Source: Bacteroides xylanisolvens XB1A (GTDB lineage: Bacteria > Bacteroidota > Bacteroidia > Bacteroidales > Bacteroidaceae). Taken from it: a DNA stretch of 52,692 bases. The notes below the pieces were generated by a model that saw only the letters and a program-made list of their open reading frames with translations, did not search any database and was not told where the DNA came from. The stretch covers positions 3,900,620 to 3,953,311 of the forward strand of contig NC_021017.1 in assembly GCF_000210075.1 (NCBI RefSeq). Direction: 5' to 3'. How positions within the stretch are numbered: the first letter of the stretch is position 1; the number at the start of each line of letters is the position of its first letter. Shown piece after piece: positions 36,502 to 46,023 of the stretch. A program made the position numbers and the translations under genes.

Positions 36502-39069
36502 ATGAATCAATTTTATATCATATTACTAGCAGTTTTCTTTTATAGTAATGTTCGTGCACAACAAGCTTATTTTGTTGATGGGTATCATGGTGGAATATAT
36601 GGGCATTACCCGGTGAAGTGGAAAACTCAATTTATAGTAGACCAGCTATCTATGCATCCGGATTGGCGGATTTGTTTGGAGATAGAACCGGAAACCTGGG
36701 ATACTGTTTATGTACAAACTCCTGAAGCTTATCAACAATTTAAAAAGCTCGTGGCAAGTCGGCAAGTAGAATTTACGAATCCTACTTATGCACAACCTTA
36801 TTGCTATAATATTTCAGGAGAGAGCATCATTCGGCAGTTTCAATATGGTATAACCAAGACCAATGCACATTTTCCGGAAGTTGATTTTGTTACTTATTCT
36901 GTAGAAGAGCCTTGTTTTACGAGTTGTTTACCACAGATTCTTAAACAATTCGGTTTTAAATATGCTGTCTTAAAGTGCCCTAATACTTGTTGGGGAGGGT
37001 ATACTGCTGCGTATGGCGGCGAACTGGTTAATTGGATAGGGACAGACGGGACTTCTATTTTGACGGTTCCTCGTTACGCTTGTGAACGACTGGAAAAGAA
37101 CTCAACATGGCAGACAACAGCTTGGGGGAATTCAGAAGCATATTTGACGGCTTGTCGTGAAGCGGGGATCAAGCATCCGGTTGGCATGTGTTTTCAGGAT
37201 GCCGGATGGAAAAACGGTCCGTGGATCGGAAGTGGAAAGAACACAAAAAATAATTCTATATATATAAGATGGAGGGATTATATAGAGAATATCTCCATCG
37301 GAAAAACTGATGATGATTGGCATTTCTCACAGGAAGATATACGCGTAAACCTGATGTGGGGTAGCCAAGTATTACAGAAGATAGCGCAGGAAGTTCGTAC
37401 TTCTGAAAACAGGATTATCATGGCAGAGAAAATGTCTGTTATGGCTCATCTGAAGAATGGGTATACTTGTTTGAAGGCAGATATGGATGAGGCATGGCGT
37501 ACTTTAATGATGGCACAGCATCATGATTCTTGGATTGTGCCCTATAACGGATTGAATAGACAAGGTACATGGGCTGATCAGATTAAACGATGGACGGATG
37601 ATACGAATCGAATTTCTGATAGAATCATAGAAGCGTCCATACAAAACTTTGATGATTTGTCAGGCTCGCAGCAAGGTGACATTAACCAGCAATGGGTACG
37701 TCTTTTTAACACTTTAGGAGTGGAAAGGAAAGAACCGGTGAGTGTTCTTCTTTCTTTAGAGTCTGAGAATTCAGATTTTGTTATTTGTGATTGGAAAGGT
37801 AAAGAGATAGCTTGTTTTGTAGAAAGTGAAGGAGAAAAGAAAAGATTGTTTTTTGAAGCAGAGATTCCTCCCTTCGGATACTCCACGTATTGTATAAAAA
37901 AGAAAGAAGTAGGTAAAAAGATCGTTGCAGGAAGCGAAAAGGTTTCAGAAAGTAAGAAGGTTAATGAGCAGGAATACGTGATTGAGAATGACATGTATAA
38001 GGTTGTTTTTGACTTATCGAAGGGAGGAGTTATCAAAAGCCTGATTGCTAAAAAAGAGGGGAATAAAGAATTTGCACGTAAAACAGGTGAGTATTTTTTA
38101 GGAGAGTTGAGAGGTTTCTTTTATGAAGAGGGTAAGTTCCGTTCCTCAACAGAAGCTCCAGCCAGATTGACTATATTGAGGGATAACATATATGAGAAAA
38201 AAGTAAAGATAGAGGGAGAGATTGCTTCTCACCCATTTACACAGTTAATAACCCTTTCAAAGGGGGTGAAACGGATTGATTTTGAATTGACGGTTGATTG
38301 GAAGAAGAATGTAGGTATTGGTGAGTATAAAGAAAATCATTGGAGTGGTAATCGCAGAGCTTTTTGTGATGATCGTTTTAAATTGAATGTATTGTTTCCG
38401 GCCGATCTTCGTTCTCCTCGTATTTATAAGAATGCACCATTCGATGTGTGTGAAAGTACACTCGATAATACTTTTTTCAATTCTTGGGATCAAATCAAAC
38501 ATAATATTATACTCAATTGGGTCGATTTAGCTGAACAGAAAGGCGATTATGCATTGGCTTTATTTTCTGATCATACAACTTCTTATTCCTATGGAGAAGA
38601 CTTTCCGCTCGGGCTGACAGCTCAATATTCGGGTGGGGGACTTTGGGGACCTGATTATAAAATTACCGGTCCTTTAAAAATGAAATATGCGATTATGCCT
38701 CATCGGGGTAAATGGGATAAGGCATCAGTAGCAAACAGCAGTGATTGTTGGAATGAACCTTTATTATCTTCTTGTTATTCGGTGGCAAAACCGGAATCAA
38801 AGTCGTTTATTAATTTACAAAATACCGGTTATCAGGTAAGTGCTGTTTATCTGGAAAATGGAAAGATCGTATTACGCCTGTTTAATTCGGAAGGGAACGA
38901 GAAATTACAGAAGGTTACTTTTGACATGCCATTGTCCGGTGTGGAAGAGGTGGATTTAAATGGAAAATGTGTCGAAAAAAAGAATATAAAAACATGTGCG
39001 GGAAAATCGGATATGATGATCTCGATGCCTCGTTTCGGTGTTAGAACTTTCGTTCTGAGTTTGATTTAA
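36502..39069 (+). CDS. GH38-like alpha-mannosidase, secreted
   Basis: The 855-residue protein has a signal peptide ending near VRAQQ. The N-terminal catalytic barrel carries a divergent first metal motif (FVDGYHGG; Asp26, His29), a conserved VEEPCFTS block (residues 134-141) and the GH38-type HHD motif at His340-His341-Asp342. C-terminal beta-sandwich regions follow. GH38 enzymes are retaining, zinc-dependent alpha-mannosidases. The canonical nucleophile motif (D-P-F-G-H) is replaced by EEPCFTS, so the active-site chemistry or substrate may differ. It sits 16 bases after the anti-sigma fragment and 15 before the GH92 gene, in one operon. Fold assignment is fair; specificity is inferred. Confidence 0.85.
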   Translation: MNQFYIILLAVFFYSNVRAQQAYFVDGYHGGIYGHYPVKWKTQFIVDQLSMHPDWRICLEIEPETWDTVYVQTPEAYQQFKKLVASRQVEFTNPTYAQPYCYNISGESIIRQFQYGITKTNAHFPEVDFVTYSVEEPCFTSCLPQILKQFGFKYAVLKCPNTCWGGYTAAYGGELVNWIGTDGTSILTVPRYACERLEKNSTWQTTAWGNSEAYLTACREAGIKHPVGMCFQDAGWKNGPWIGSGKNTKNNSIYIRWRDYIENISIGKTDDDWHFSQEDIRVNLMWGSQVLQKIAQEVRTSENRIIMAEKMSVMAHLKNGYTCLKADMDEAWRTLMMAQHHDSWIVPYNGLNRQGTWADQIKRWTDDTNRISDRIIEASIQNFDDLSGSQQGDINQQWVRLFNTLGVERKEPVSVLLSLESENSDFVICDWKGKEIACFVESEGEKKRLFFEAEIPPFGYSTYCIKKKEVGKKIVAGSEKVSESKKVNEQEYVIENDMYKVVFDLSKGGVIKSLIAKKEGNKEFARKTGEYFLGELRGFFYEEGKFRSSTEAPARLTILRDNIYEKKVKIEGEIASHPFTQLITLSKGVKRIDFELTVDWKKNVGIGEYKENHWSGNRRAFCDDRFKLNVLFPADLRSPRIYKNAPFDVCESTLDNTFFNSWDQIKHNIILNWVDLAEQKGDYALALFSDHTTSYSYGEDFPLGLTAQYSGGGLWGPDYKITGPLKMKYAIMPHRGKWDKASVANSSDCWNEPLLSSCYSVAKPESKSFINLQNTGYQVSAVYLENGKIVLRLFNSEGNEKLQKVTFDMPLSGVEEVDLNGKCVEKKNIKTCAGKSDMMISMPRFGVRTFVLSLI

Positions 39070-39084
39070 ATTTATTATATTGTT

Positions 39085-41424
39085 ATGTATAAAGCGACTG
39101 CTAATCTTTTATTTGTTTGCTTTTTATGCTGGATGACGGGATGTTCGTCCACCAGTACAGTATCGGAAGATTTGATCCCGACTGATTATGTAAATCCGTT
39201 TATTGGCGCCAGTACCAGTGTAGGGGCTGCGGGTGTATATCATGGATTAGGTAAAACTTTTCCGGGAGCTACCACTCCTTATGGTATGGTACAAGTTAGT
39301 CCAAATACCATCACAGGAGGAGATAATGGTTCTGGATATAGTGATGAACATAATACGATTGAAGGCTTTGCCTTTACACAGATGAGTGGTGTGGGCTGGT
39401 TCGGCGATTTAGGAAATTTCTTGGTAATGCCTACAACAGGTGAATTATATAAAGTAGCAGGGAAAGAAAATAATGATAGTATAAAGGGATATCGTTCAGT
39501 TTATAACAAAGTGACTGAGACAGCCAAGGCAGGATATTATTCGGTTGAGTTGACTGATTACCGTATAAAAGTGGAAAGTAGCGCAACGCCGCATTGTGGA
39601 ATTTTACGTTTTACTTATCCTTCTAATAAGCGGTCTCGTATTCAGATTGATTTAGCGCGTAGAGTGGGAGGAACATCTACTTCCCAATATATTAAGGTTG
39701 TAGATGAACATACCATTCAAGGTTGGATGAAGTGTACACCTGATGGTGGTGGATGGGGGAATGGTGAAGGAAAAGCCGATTATACTGTCTATTATTATGC
39801 TCAATTCAGTAAACCTTTGGCAGATTATGGTTTCTGGAGTGCGGATATTCCTGAAAGTTGGGTTCGGAAACGTGATGAAGTGGTTAGTATTCCTTATTTG
39901 ACTCGTGTTTCACAAGCTCCGGTCATCAAAGATAAGAAAGAATTGGAAGGTAAGCATTTGGGCTTTTTTACAGAGTTTCCTACAAAAGAAGGGGAGACTG
40001 TAGAGATGAAAGTGGGTATCTCTTTCGTTGATATGGAAGGAGCTGCTAATAATTTCAAACAGGAAATAGCTTCTAAAGATTTAGAGCAGGTAAAGAAGGA
40101 AGCTACGGATTTGTGGAATAAAGAACTTAGTCGTATTCGGATATCTGGTGGTACGGAAGATGAAAAAACTATTTTTTATACTGCTATGTATCATACAATG
40201 ATTGATCCTCGTATTTATACTGATGTGGATGGTCGTTATGTAGGAGGTGATTATAAAATACATACAACGGACAGTGCTTTTACAAAGCGTACTATTTTTA
40301 GTGGATGGGATGTATTTCGCAGCCAGTTTCCTTTGCAGACTATAATTAACCCATGTCTGGTGAGCGATGAATTGAATTCATTGATTTCAATGGCAGAGCA
40401 GAGCGGACGTGAATATTACGAACGTTGGGAATTTCTAAATTCCTATTCCGGTTGTATGTTGGGAAATCCCGCCTTGTCTGTTTTGGCGGATGCTTATGTA
40501 AAGGGAATTCGTACGTATGATGCAGAGAAAGCTTATCGGTATGCCGTTAATACTTCACGGCATTTTGGTAATGATTCATTAGGTTATATACCGGAACCAT
40601 TAAGTATTTCGACAACTTTGGAATATGCTTACACAGACTGGTGTGTATCTCAAATGGCACAGGCCATGGGAAAAGGCGAGGATGCTAGACTTTTTTACGA
40701 AAAAGGCCAGGCATATCATCATATTTTTGATCAAGAGAAAGGTTGGTTCCGTCCTCGTAAAGCAGATGGCTCATGGGTAGCATGGCCAGAGAATGCACGT
40801 CTTAAAGAATGGTATGGCTGTATAGAAGCAAATTCTTATCAACAAGGTTGGTTCGTGCCTCATGATGTTTCGGGAATGGTGGAATTGATGGGCGGTAAAG
40901 AGAAAGTAATTGAAGATCTGATTTATTTTTTCAGTAAGACTCCTTCCAATATGTTGTGGAATGAATACTACAATCATGCTAACGAACCGGTGCATTTTGC
41001 TCCTTTCCTCTTTAATCAGCTTGCTGTACCTTGGCATACCCAGAAGTGGACACGTTATATTTGTGAAAAAGCGTATGCTAATAAAGTAGAAGGTATTGTT
41101 GGTAATGAAGACGTCGGTCAAATGTCGGCATGGTATGTGTTGGCTGCTTCCGGTATTCATCCTTCTTGTCCGGGTAATACACGTATGGAGATTACAAGTC
41201 CGGTATTTGATAAAATAGAGTTCAGTCTTGATCCCAATTATTATACCGGGAAGAAATTCACGGTGATAGCTCATAATAATAGTATAAATAACGTCTATAT
41301 ACAAAAGGCTTTGTTGAACGGTCGGGAATACAATAAATGTTATCTTGACTTTGCGGACATTGCAGCTGGAGGTACATTAGAACTGTTTATGGGCGATAAA
41401 CCGAATGTTGAGTGGGGAGTCTGA
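39085..41424 (+). CDS. GH92 alpha-mannosidase lipoprotein
   Basis: The 779-residue protein has a lipobox (MTGC, Cys about residue 20), so it is membrane-anchored and may be periplasmic or surface-exposed. GH92 hallmarks are present: DYVNPFIGAS at the N-terminus, GKTFPGATTPYGMVQVSP, GWDVFRSQFPL, the acid-bearing ANEP (Asn633-Glu634-Pro635), and GNEDVGQMSAWYV (673-685). GH92 enzymes are calcium-dependent, inverting exo-alpha-mannosidases acting on N-glycans and yeast mannan. The linkage preference cannot be told. It lies 15 bases after the GH38-like gene and 47 bases before the frameshifted GH2 gene. Confidence 0.95.
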   Translation: MYKATANLLFVCFLCWMTGCSSTSTVSEDLIPTDYVNPFIGASTSVGAAGVYHGLGKTFPGATTPYGMVQVSPNTITGGDNGSGYSDEHNTIEGFAFTQMSGVGWFGDLGNFLVMPTTGELYKVAGKENNDSIKGYRSVYNKVTETAKAGYYSVELTDYRIKVESSATPHCGILRFTYPSNKRSRIQIDLARRVGGTSTSQYIKVVDEHTIQGWMKCTPDGGGWGNGEGKADYTVYYYAQFSKPLADYGFWSADIPESWVRKRDEVVSIPYLTRVSQAPVIKDKKELEGKHLGFFTEFPTKEGETVEMKVGISFVDMEGAANNFKQEIASKDLEQVKKEATDLWNKELSRIRISGGTEDEKTIFYTAMYHTMIDPRIYTDVDGRYVGGDYKIHTTDSAFTKRTIFSGWDVFRSQFPLQTIINPCLVSDELNSLISMAEQSGREYYERWEFLNSYSGCMLGNPALSVLADAYVKGIRTYDAEKAYRYAVNTSRHFGNDSLGYIPEPLSISTTLEYAYTDWCVSQMAQAMGKGEDARLFYEKGQAYHHIFDQEKGWFRPRKADGSWVAWPENARLKEWYGCIEANSYQQGWFVPHDVSGMVELMGGKEKVIEDLIYFFSKTPSNMLWNEYYNHANEPVHFAPFLFNQLAVPWHTQKWTRYICEKAYANKVEGIVGNEDVGQMSAWYVLAASGIHPSCPGNTRMEITSPVFDKIEFSLDPNYYTGKKFTVIAHNNSINNVYIQKALLNGREYNKCYLDFADIAAGGTLELFMGDKPNVEWGV

Positions 41425-41471
41425 TTAATAATATCTTTTTTAACTAATTGTTACTTTAAAGTTTTGATAGT

Positions 41472-42647
41472 ATGATAAATAGACTTGGACTTTTCATTGT
41501 ATTGGTCATATTTGTTCTTATTCAGACAGGCTGCGCCGAGCAGAGTACTAGAATGTCTTTGAATAGCTCTAATCCTCGGGTTATCTGGGAAGTGAAACCC
41601 CAGGCAGATTTAGAGAACATAACCGGAGAGCAGATTTCTACTCCGGAATTTAAAATGTCCGATTATGTAAAAGGGGTTGTACCCGGAACTGTTTTTACTG
41701 CTTATGTTGAAGCAGGAATCGTTCCTGATCCTAATTATGCCGATAATATTTATAAAGTAGACGAAACGTTTTATAACCGTCCTTTCTGGTATCGTACGGA
41801 ATTCGAACTCCCGTCTTCTTATTCGGAGGGGAAGCGGGTATGGCTTCACTTCGACAATACGAACCGCTTTGCCGATTTCTATTTTAATGGCGAGAAGATA
41901 TCAGGAACAAAAACATCTACTAAAGATGTAAGCGGTCACATGTTACGTTCGAAGTTTGATGTGACCAATCTGGTAAAGAAGTCTGGTAAGAATGTGATAG
42001 CTGTTCTGATTACCGATGCCGATCAGAAAAAGACGCGTAAGGCTAAAGACCCGTATGGAGTTGCATGTAGCCCCAGTTATCTGGCTGGTGCCGGTTGGGA
42101 CTGGATGCCATACGTACCGGGACGTCTGGCTGGTATCACAGGCAATGCTTATCTTGTGGTAACGGGAGATGTAGTGATGGAAGATCCTTGGGTGCGTTCA
42201 GAGTTACCGACCTTGCAGAAAGCAGAGCTTTCTGTCTCAACAGATATTAGAAATGCTTCTTCTTCCCCAAAAGAAGTCGTTGTATCCGGAGTGATTCAGC
42301 CGGGGAATATTTCTTTCTCTAAAGACATTCGGGTAGAAGGAGGAACAACAGCCAGACTATCTATTAACAAAGATGACGTAGCTCAATTGGTTGTTGACCA
42401 TCCGAAACTTTGGTGGCCGAATGGTTATGGTGATCCCAATCTCTATACTTGTAAGCTGACTTGTTCTGTAGATGGAAAAGTGTCGGATGTAAAAGAAATG
42501 ACATTCGGTATCAAGAAGTATGAGTATAAAATGGTCGATAATGTAGTGGGATATCCTGTTCTTACATTCTTTATCAACGGACAGAAGATCTATCTGAAAA
42601 GGTGGAAACTGGGGAATGAGCGAATATCTGCTTCGCTGCCAGGGTAA
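41472..42647 (+). pseudogene. GH2-family glycosidase, 5' part (frameshifted gene)
   Basis: This is the first part of a gene spanning 41472-44562 that a one-base insertion near 42597-42600 splits into two frames. It has a lipobox (QTGC, about residue 22), a GH2 sugar-binding beta-sandwich (FYNRPFWYRTEFELPSS; VWLHFDNTNRFADFYFNG) and the Ig-like domain (LWWPNGYGDPNLYTCKL). After about residue 375 the frame turns into unrelated sequence and stops at 42647. Removing one A restores IYLKGGNWGMSEYLL, a classic GH2 stretch. The 5' product has no catalytic residues. The family is that of exo-beta-mannosidase, beta-glucosaminidase or endo-beta-mannosidase-like GH2 enzymes. Confidence 0.85.
42591..42610 (+). 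other. Frameshift site in the GH2 gene
   Basis: The sequence CTGAAAAGGTGGAAACTGG (around 42595-42613) has four A's at 42597-42600. Reading with three A's gives Leu-Lys-Gly-Gly-Asn-Trp, continuous with the downstream frame. As given, a +1 shift by the ribosome would be needed. A sequencing or assembly error, a true mutation and programmed frameshifting are all possible. Confidence 0.8.
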
Positions 42648-44562
42648 AGAGTATGAAACGAAAATCAGACTTCATAAGGAAATGAACTACAATATGATCC
42701 GTCTATGGACCGGTTGTGTTACTGATGATGAGTTTTATGATTATTGTGATAAATATGGAATTATGGTATGGAATGATTTCTGGTTATATGTAGCATACAA
42801 TGACGTGGCGCAACCGGAAGCATTTAAAGCGAATGCTCTTGATAAAGTCAGACGCCTTAGAAACCATCCTTCCATTGCTATTTGGTGTGGAGCAAATGAA
42901 ACGCATCCGGCACCTGATTTGGATAATTACCTGCGTGAAATGATTGCGAAGGAGGACAATAATGACCGTATGTATAAGTCTTGCTCCAATCAGGATGGAT
43001 TGTCCGGAAGTGGTTGGTGGGGAAATCAACCTCCAAGACACCATTTTGAAACTTCAGGCAGTAATCTGGCATTTAATACACCGGCTTATCCTTATGGCAT
43101 TGATCACGGTTACGGTATGCGTACAGAAATAGGAACAGCCACTTTCCCGACATTTGAAAGTATCAAAGAGTTTATTCCGGAAAAAGACTGGTGGCCTCTG
43201 CCTACCGATGAGCAGTTGAAGAATGATGATGATAATGTATGGAACAAACATTTCTTCGGTAAGGAAGCGTCTAATGCCAACCCGGTTAATTATAAGAATT
43301 CAGTGAACACACAGTACGGAGAGTCATCCGGACTGGAAGAGTTCTGCGAGAAAGCGCAAATGCTGAATCTCGAAGTGATGAAAGGTATGTATGAGGCTTG
43401 GAACGATAAGATGTGGAATGATGCAGCCGGACTTCTGATCTGGATGAGTCATCCGGCTTATCCCTCGTTTGTATGGCAGACTTATGACTATTATTATGAT
43501 CCTACAGGTGCTTATTGGGGAGCAAAAAAGGCTTGTGAACCTTTACATATCCAATGGAATGCTTCCAATAACAATATAAAAGTAATAAATACTACAGCAA
43601 AGGACTTGAAAGGTGCAATAGCTAAAGCTGCAATTTACAACTTGAATGGAAAAGAAGTGCCTGCATACGGACAGACAAAACAGGTCGATGTGGCAGCCAG
43701 CAACATTGCAGAAGCATTTTCTTTGAACTTTAACCCTTTCAATCTGGCTTATGGAAAGAAGGCTGTAGCTTCTTCTTCAACAGGTGCCTCTAAAAGTGCT
43801 TCAATGGTTACTGACGGAGGAGCCGGAAGTCGTTGGGAAAGTGCATACAGTGATCCTCAATGGATATACATTGATCTTGGTAAAGAAGAAAAGATAGAAA
43901 AGGTTATTTTGAAATGGGAGGCAGCTTGTGCTAAGAAATACGAACTGCAAGTATCGAATGATGCGCAAGAATGGAAAACCGTTTATGCCAACAAAGATGG
44001 AAGAGGTGGTACTGAACAGATTGAATTGAAACCTGTTACAGCACGTTATGTGAAATTGGCAGGCATCAGCCGTGCCACACAGTTTGGATATTCATTGTTC
44101 GAATTCGAAATCTACGGTGAGAAACCAAAAGAGATAGAAGAACTGACTCCGCTTCATTTTATCAAGTTGGAACTGACAGATGCCAAAGGTAATCTAATCT
44201 CTGAAAACTTCTATTGGCGGAATGGCGTGAGAGATCTTGACTATACATTGCTGAACACACTTCCGGAAGTTGCTTTGTCTTGCCGATTGGTGGATAAATC
44301 GATGTCTGACGGAAAGATGAATATAGCTGTAAAGAACAATTCCGAGACTGTGGCTTTTGCTAATCGGGTGAGGCTTGTTAATAAGGCTACGCAAAAACGA
44401 ATACTTCCAATTATTATGTCCGATAATTATGTGACGTTGATGCCGGGCGAAGAAAAGGTTATCACTATGGAGGCGACTCCCGAACTGTTGAAAGGAGGCG
44501 TAAGTGTATTGGTGAAACAGTATGGGAAAGCAGAGAAGAATAAGCTGGATATAGCAGATTGA
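42616..44562 (+). pseudogene. GH2-family glycosidase, 3' part with catalytic barrel and F5/8C domain
   Basis: This frame holds the rest of the split GH2 gene. The ATG at 42616 is the internal Met of GNWGMSEYLL, so it is not a natural start, and the product would lack a signal peptide. It carries the TIM barrel with acid/base Glu in WCGANE (42898-42900, residue 476 of the joined protein) and nucleophile Glu in GMRTEIGTATFP (43126-43128, residue 552). A discoidin/F5-8C-type binding domain (about 43740-44125; RWESAYSDPQWIYIDLGK) and a final beta domain follow. The joined protein would have 1029 residues. Both catalytic residues lie in this half. Family certain, sugar specificity uncertain. Confidence 0.85.
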
Positions 44563-44607
44563 TTGTTGTACGGTTATCTTTATGGTTTGATTAAAAGAAT
44601 AAAGAAA

Positions 44608-46014
44608 ATGGCTAATAGACTAAAAATGAGGATACTTTTGTTGTTATCTTTAGTTTATATAAATTGCGATTACTTACAGGCACAAACAACAATACCCCGG
44701 TTTGAAGAAGGGGAACGTGTCGTATTTGTAGGAAACAGCATTACTCACGGCGGACATTATCATTCATTTATCTGGTTGTATTACATGACTCGTTTCCCGG
44801 ATAAACCGATTACTATCATGAATGCCGGAATTGGTGGAGAGAGTGCGTGGGATATGAAGGATCGTTTGGACTATGATGTTTTCAACAGGAAACCAACTTA
44901 TGTGACTCTAACTTTCGGTATGAATGATACCGGTTATGATATTTACATGAAAGACGATGCAAAAGAACTGTTGGAACAACGGATTGCAAAGTCATTGGAA
45001 AGCTATCGGGAAATAGAAGAACGCTTACTGGCTAAAAATAAAATAAAGAAAGTTTTGATTGGTGGTTCTCCTTATGATGAGACTTCCCGGTTTAATAATT
45101 TTATATTGCATAATAAGAACAACGCCATTTTAAAAATCATAGATGCCCAACGTACATCGGCTAAAAAGAATGGCTGGGGTTTTGTTGATTTTAACCAACC
45201 GATGCGTGAGATAAGCAGAAAAGAGCAGGAGGCAGATTCTACATTTACATTCTGCAGGATAGATAGAATTCATCCGGATAATGACGGACAGATGGTTATG
45301 GCCTATTTGTTTCTGAAAGCACAGGGACTGGCTGGGGATGAAGTGTCATCAGTATCTATTGATGCATATCATTCATCTGTAATAACTCATAAGAACTGTA
45401 AGATTTCAAAACTGAAAAAGAACGGAGCTGATCTGACTTTTGATTATCTGGCGTATGCTCTTCCTTATCCGCTGGATTCAATTTCTAGAAGTGGCTGGGG
45501 AAATAAAAGGTCACAACGCGATGCAATGCAGTTGGTTCCATTTATGGAAGAGTTTAATCAGGAACGTTTTCAGGTAACAAACTTAGAGAAAGGAATGTAT
45601 CGGTTAACTATAGACAATCAGTTTATTGACAATCTCTCATCCGAAAAGTTGGCGAATGGAGTGAATTTGGCAGATTACCCGAATACTCCCCAATATCAAC
45701 AAGCTGCGAAAATCATGTATCTGAATGAAGAACGGTTTGAAGTGGAGAAACGCTTCAGAGAATACTTGTGGACCGAATATTCATTCTTGAAAAAGGAAGG
45801 ATTACTGTTTGCAGATGATCAAAAGGCTATCGATAAACTGAAGGAATATTTACCTAAAGATGGTTTCCTTAGGATGAGCTACGACTGGTATATAAAAGCG
45901 ATGAATCCCGAAATACGGGAGGTTTGGAGCAATTATATGAAGACTATTGTTGAAACAATTTATAAAATCAATAAACCTGTCACTCATAAAGTGAGGCTGA
46001 CAAGAATTGAGTAA
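44608..46014 (+). CDS. SGNH/GDSL hydrolase, secreted (putative esterase)
   Basis: The ATG at 44608 is preferred to the TTG at 44563, since it begins the signal sequence (MANRLKMRILLLLSLVY... ending YLQAQ). The SGNH blocks are intact: GNSIT with nucleophile Ser44, AGIGGES as block II, GMND with Asn106 as block III, and DRIHP with Asp219 and His222. Such enzymes remove acetyl or other ester groups from polysaccharides, or act as lipases or arylesterases. The C-terminal 200 residues are an accessory region. It follows the GH2 frame by 45 bases and precedes the GH78 gene by 9 bases, so deacylation of the locus substrate is the likely role. Substrate inferred from context. Confidence 0.9.
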   Translation: MANRLKMRILLLLSLVYINCDYLQAQTTIPRFEEGERVVFVGNSITHGGHYHSFIWLYYMTRFPDKPITIMNAGIGGESAWDMKDRLDYDVFNRKPTYVTLTFGMNDTGYDIYMKDDAKELLEQRIAKSLESYREIEERLLAKNKIKKVLIGGSPYDETSRFNNFILHNKNNAILKIIDAQRTSAKKNGWGFVDFNQPMREISRKEQEADSTFTFCRIDRIHPDNDGQMVMAYLFLKAQGLAGDEVSSVSIDAYHSSVITHKNCKISKLKKNGADLTFDYLAYALPYPLDSISRSGWGNKRSQRDAMQLVPFMEEFNQERFQVTNLEKGMYRLTIDNQFIDNLSSEKLANGVNLADYPNTPQYQQAAKIMYLNEERFEVEKRFREYLWTEYSFLKKEGLLFADDQKAIDKLKEYLPKDGFLRMSYDWYIKAMNPEIREVWSNYMKTIVETIYKINKPVTHKVRLTRIE

Positions 46015-46023
46015 TAATAGAAA

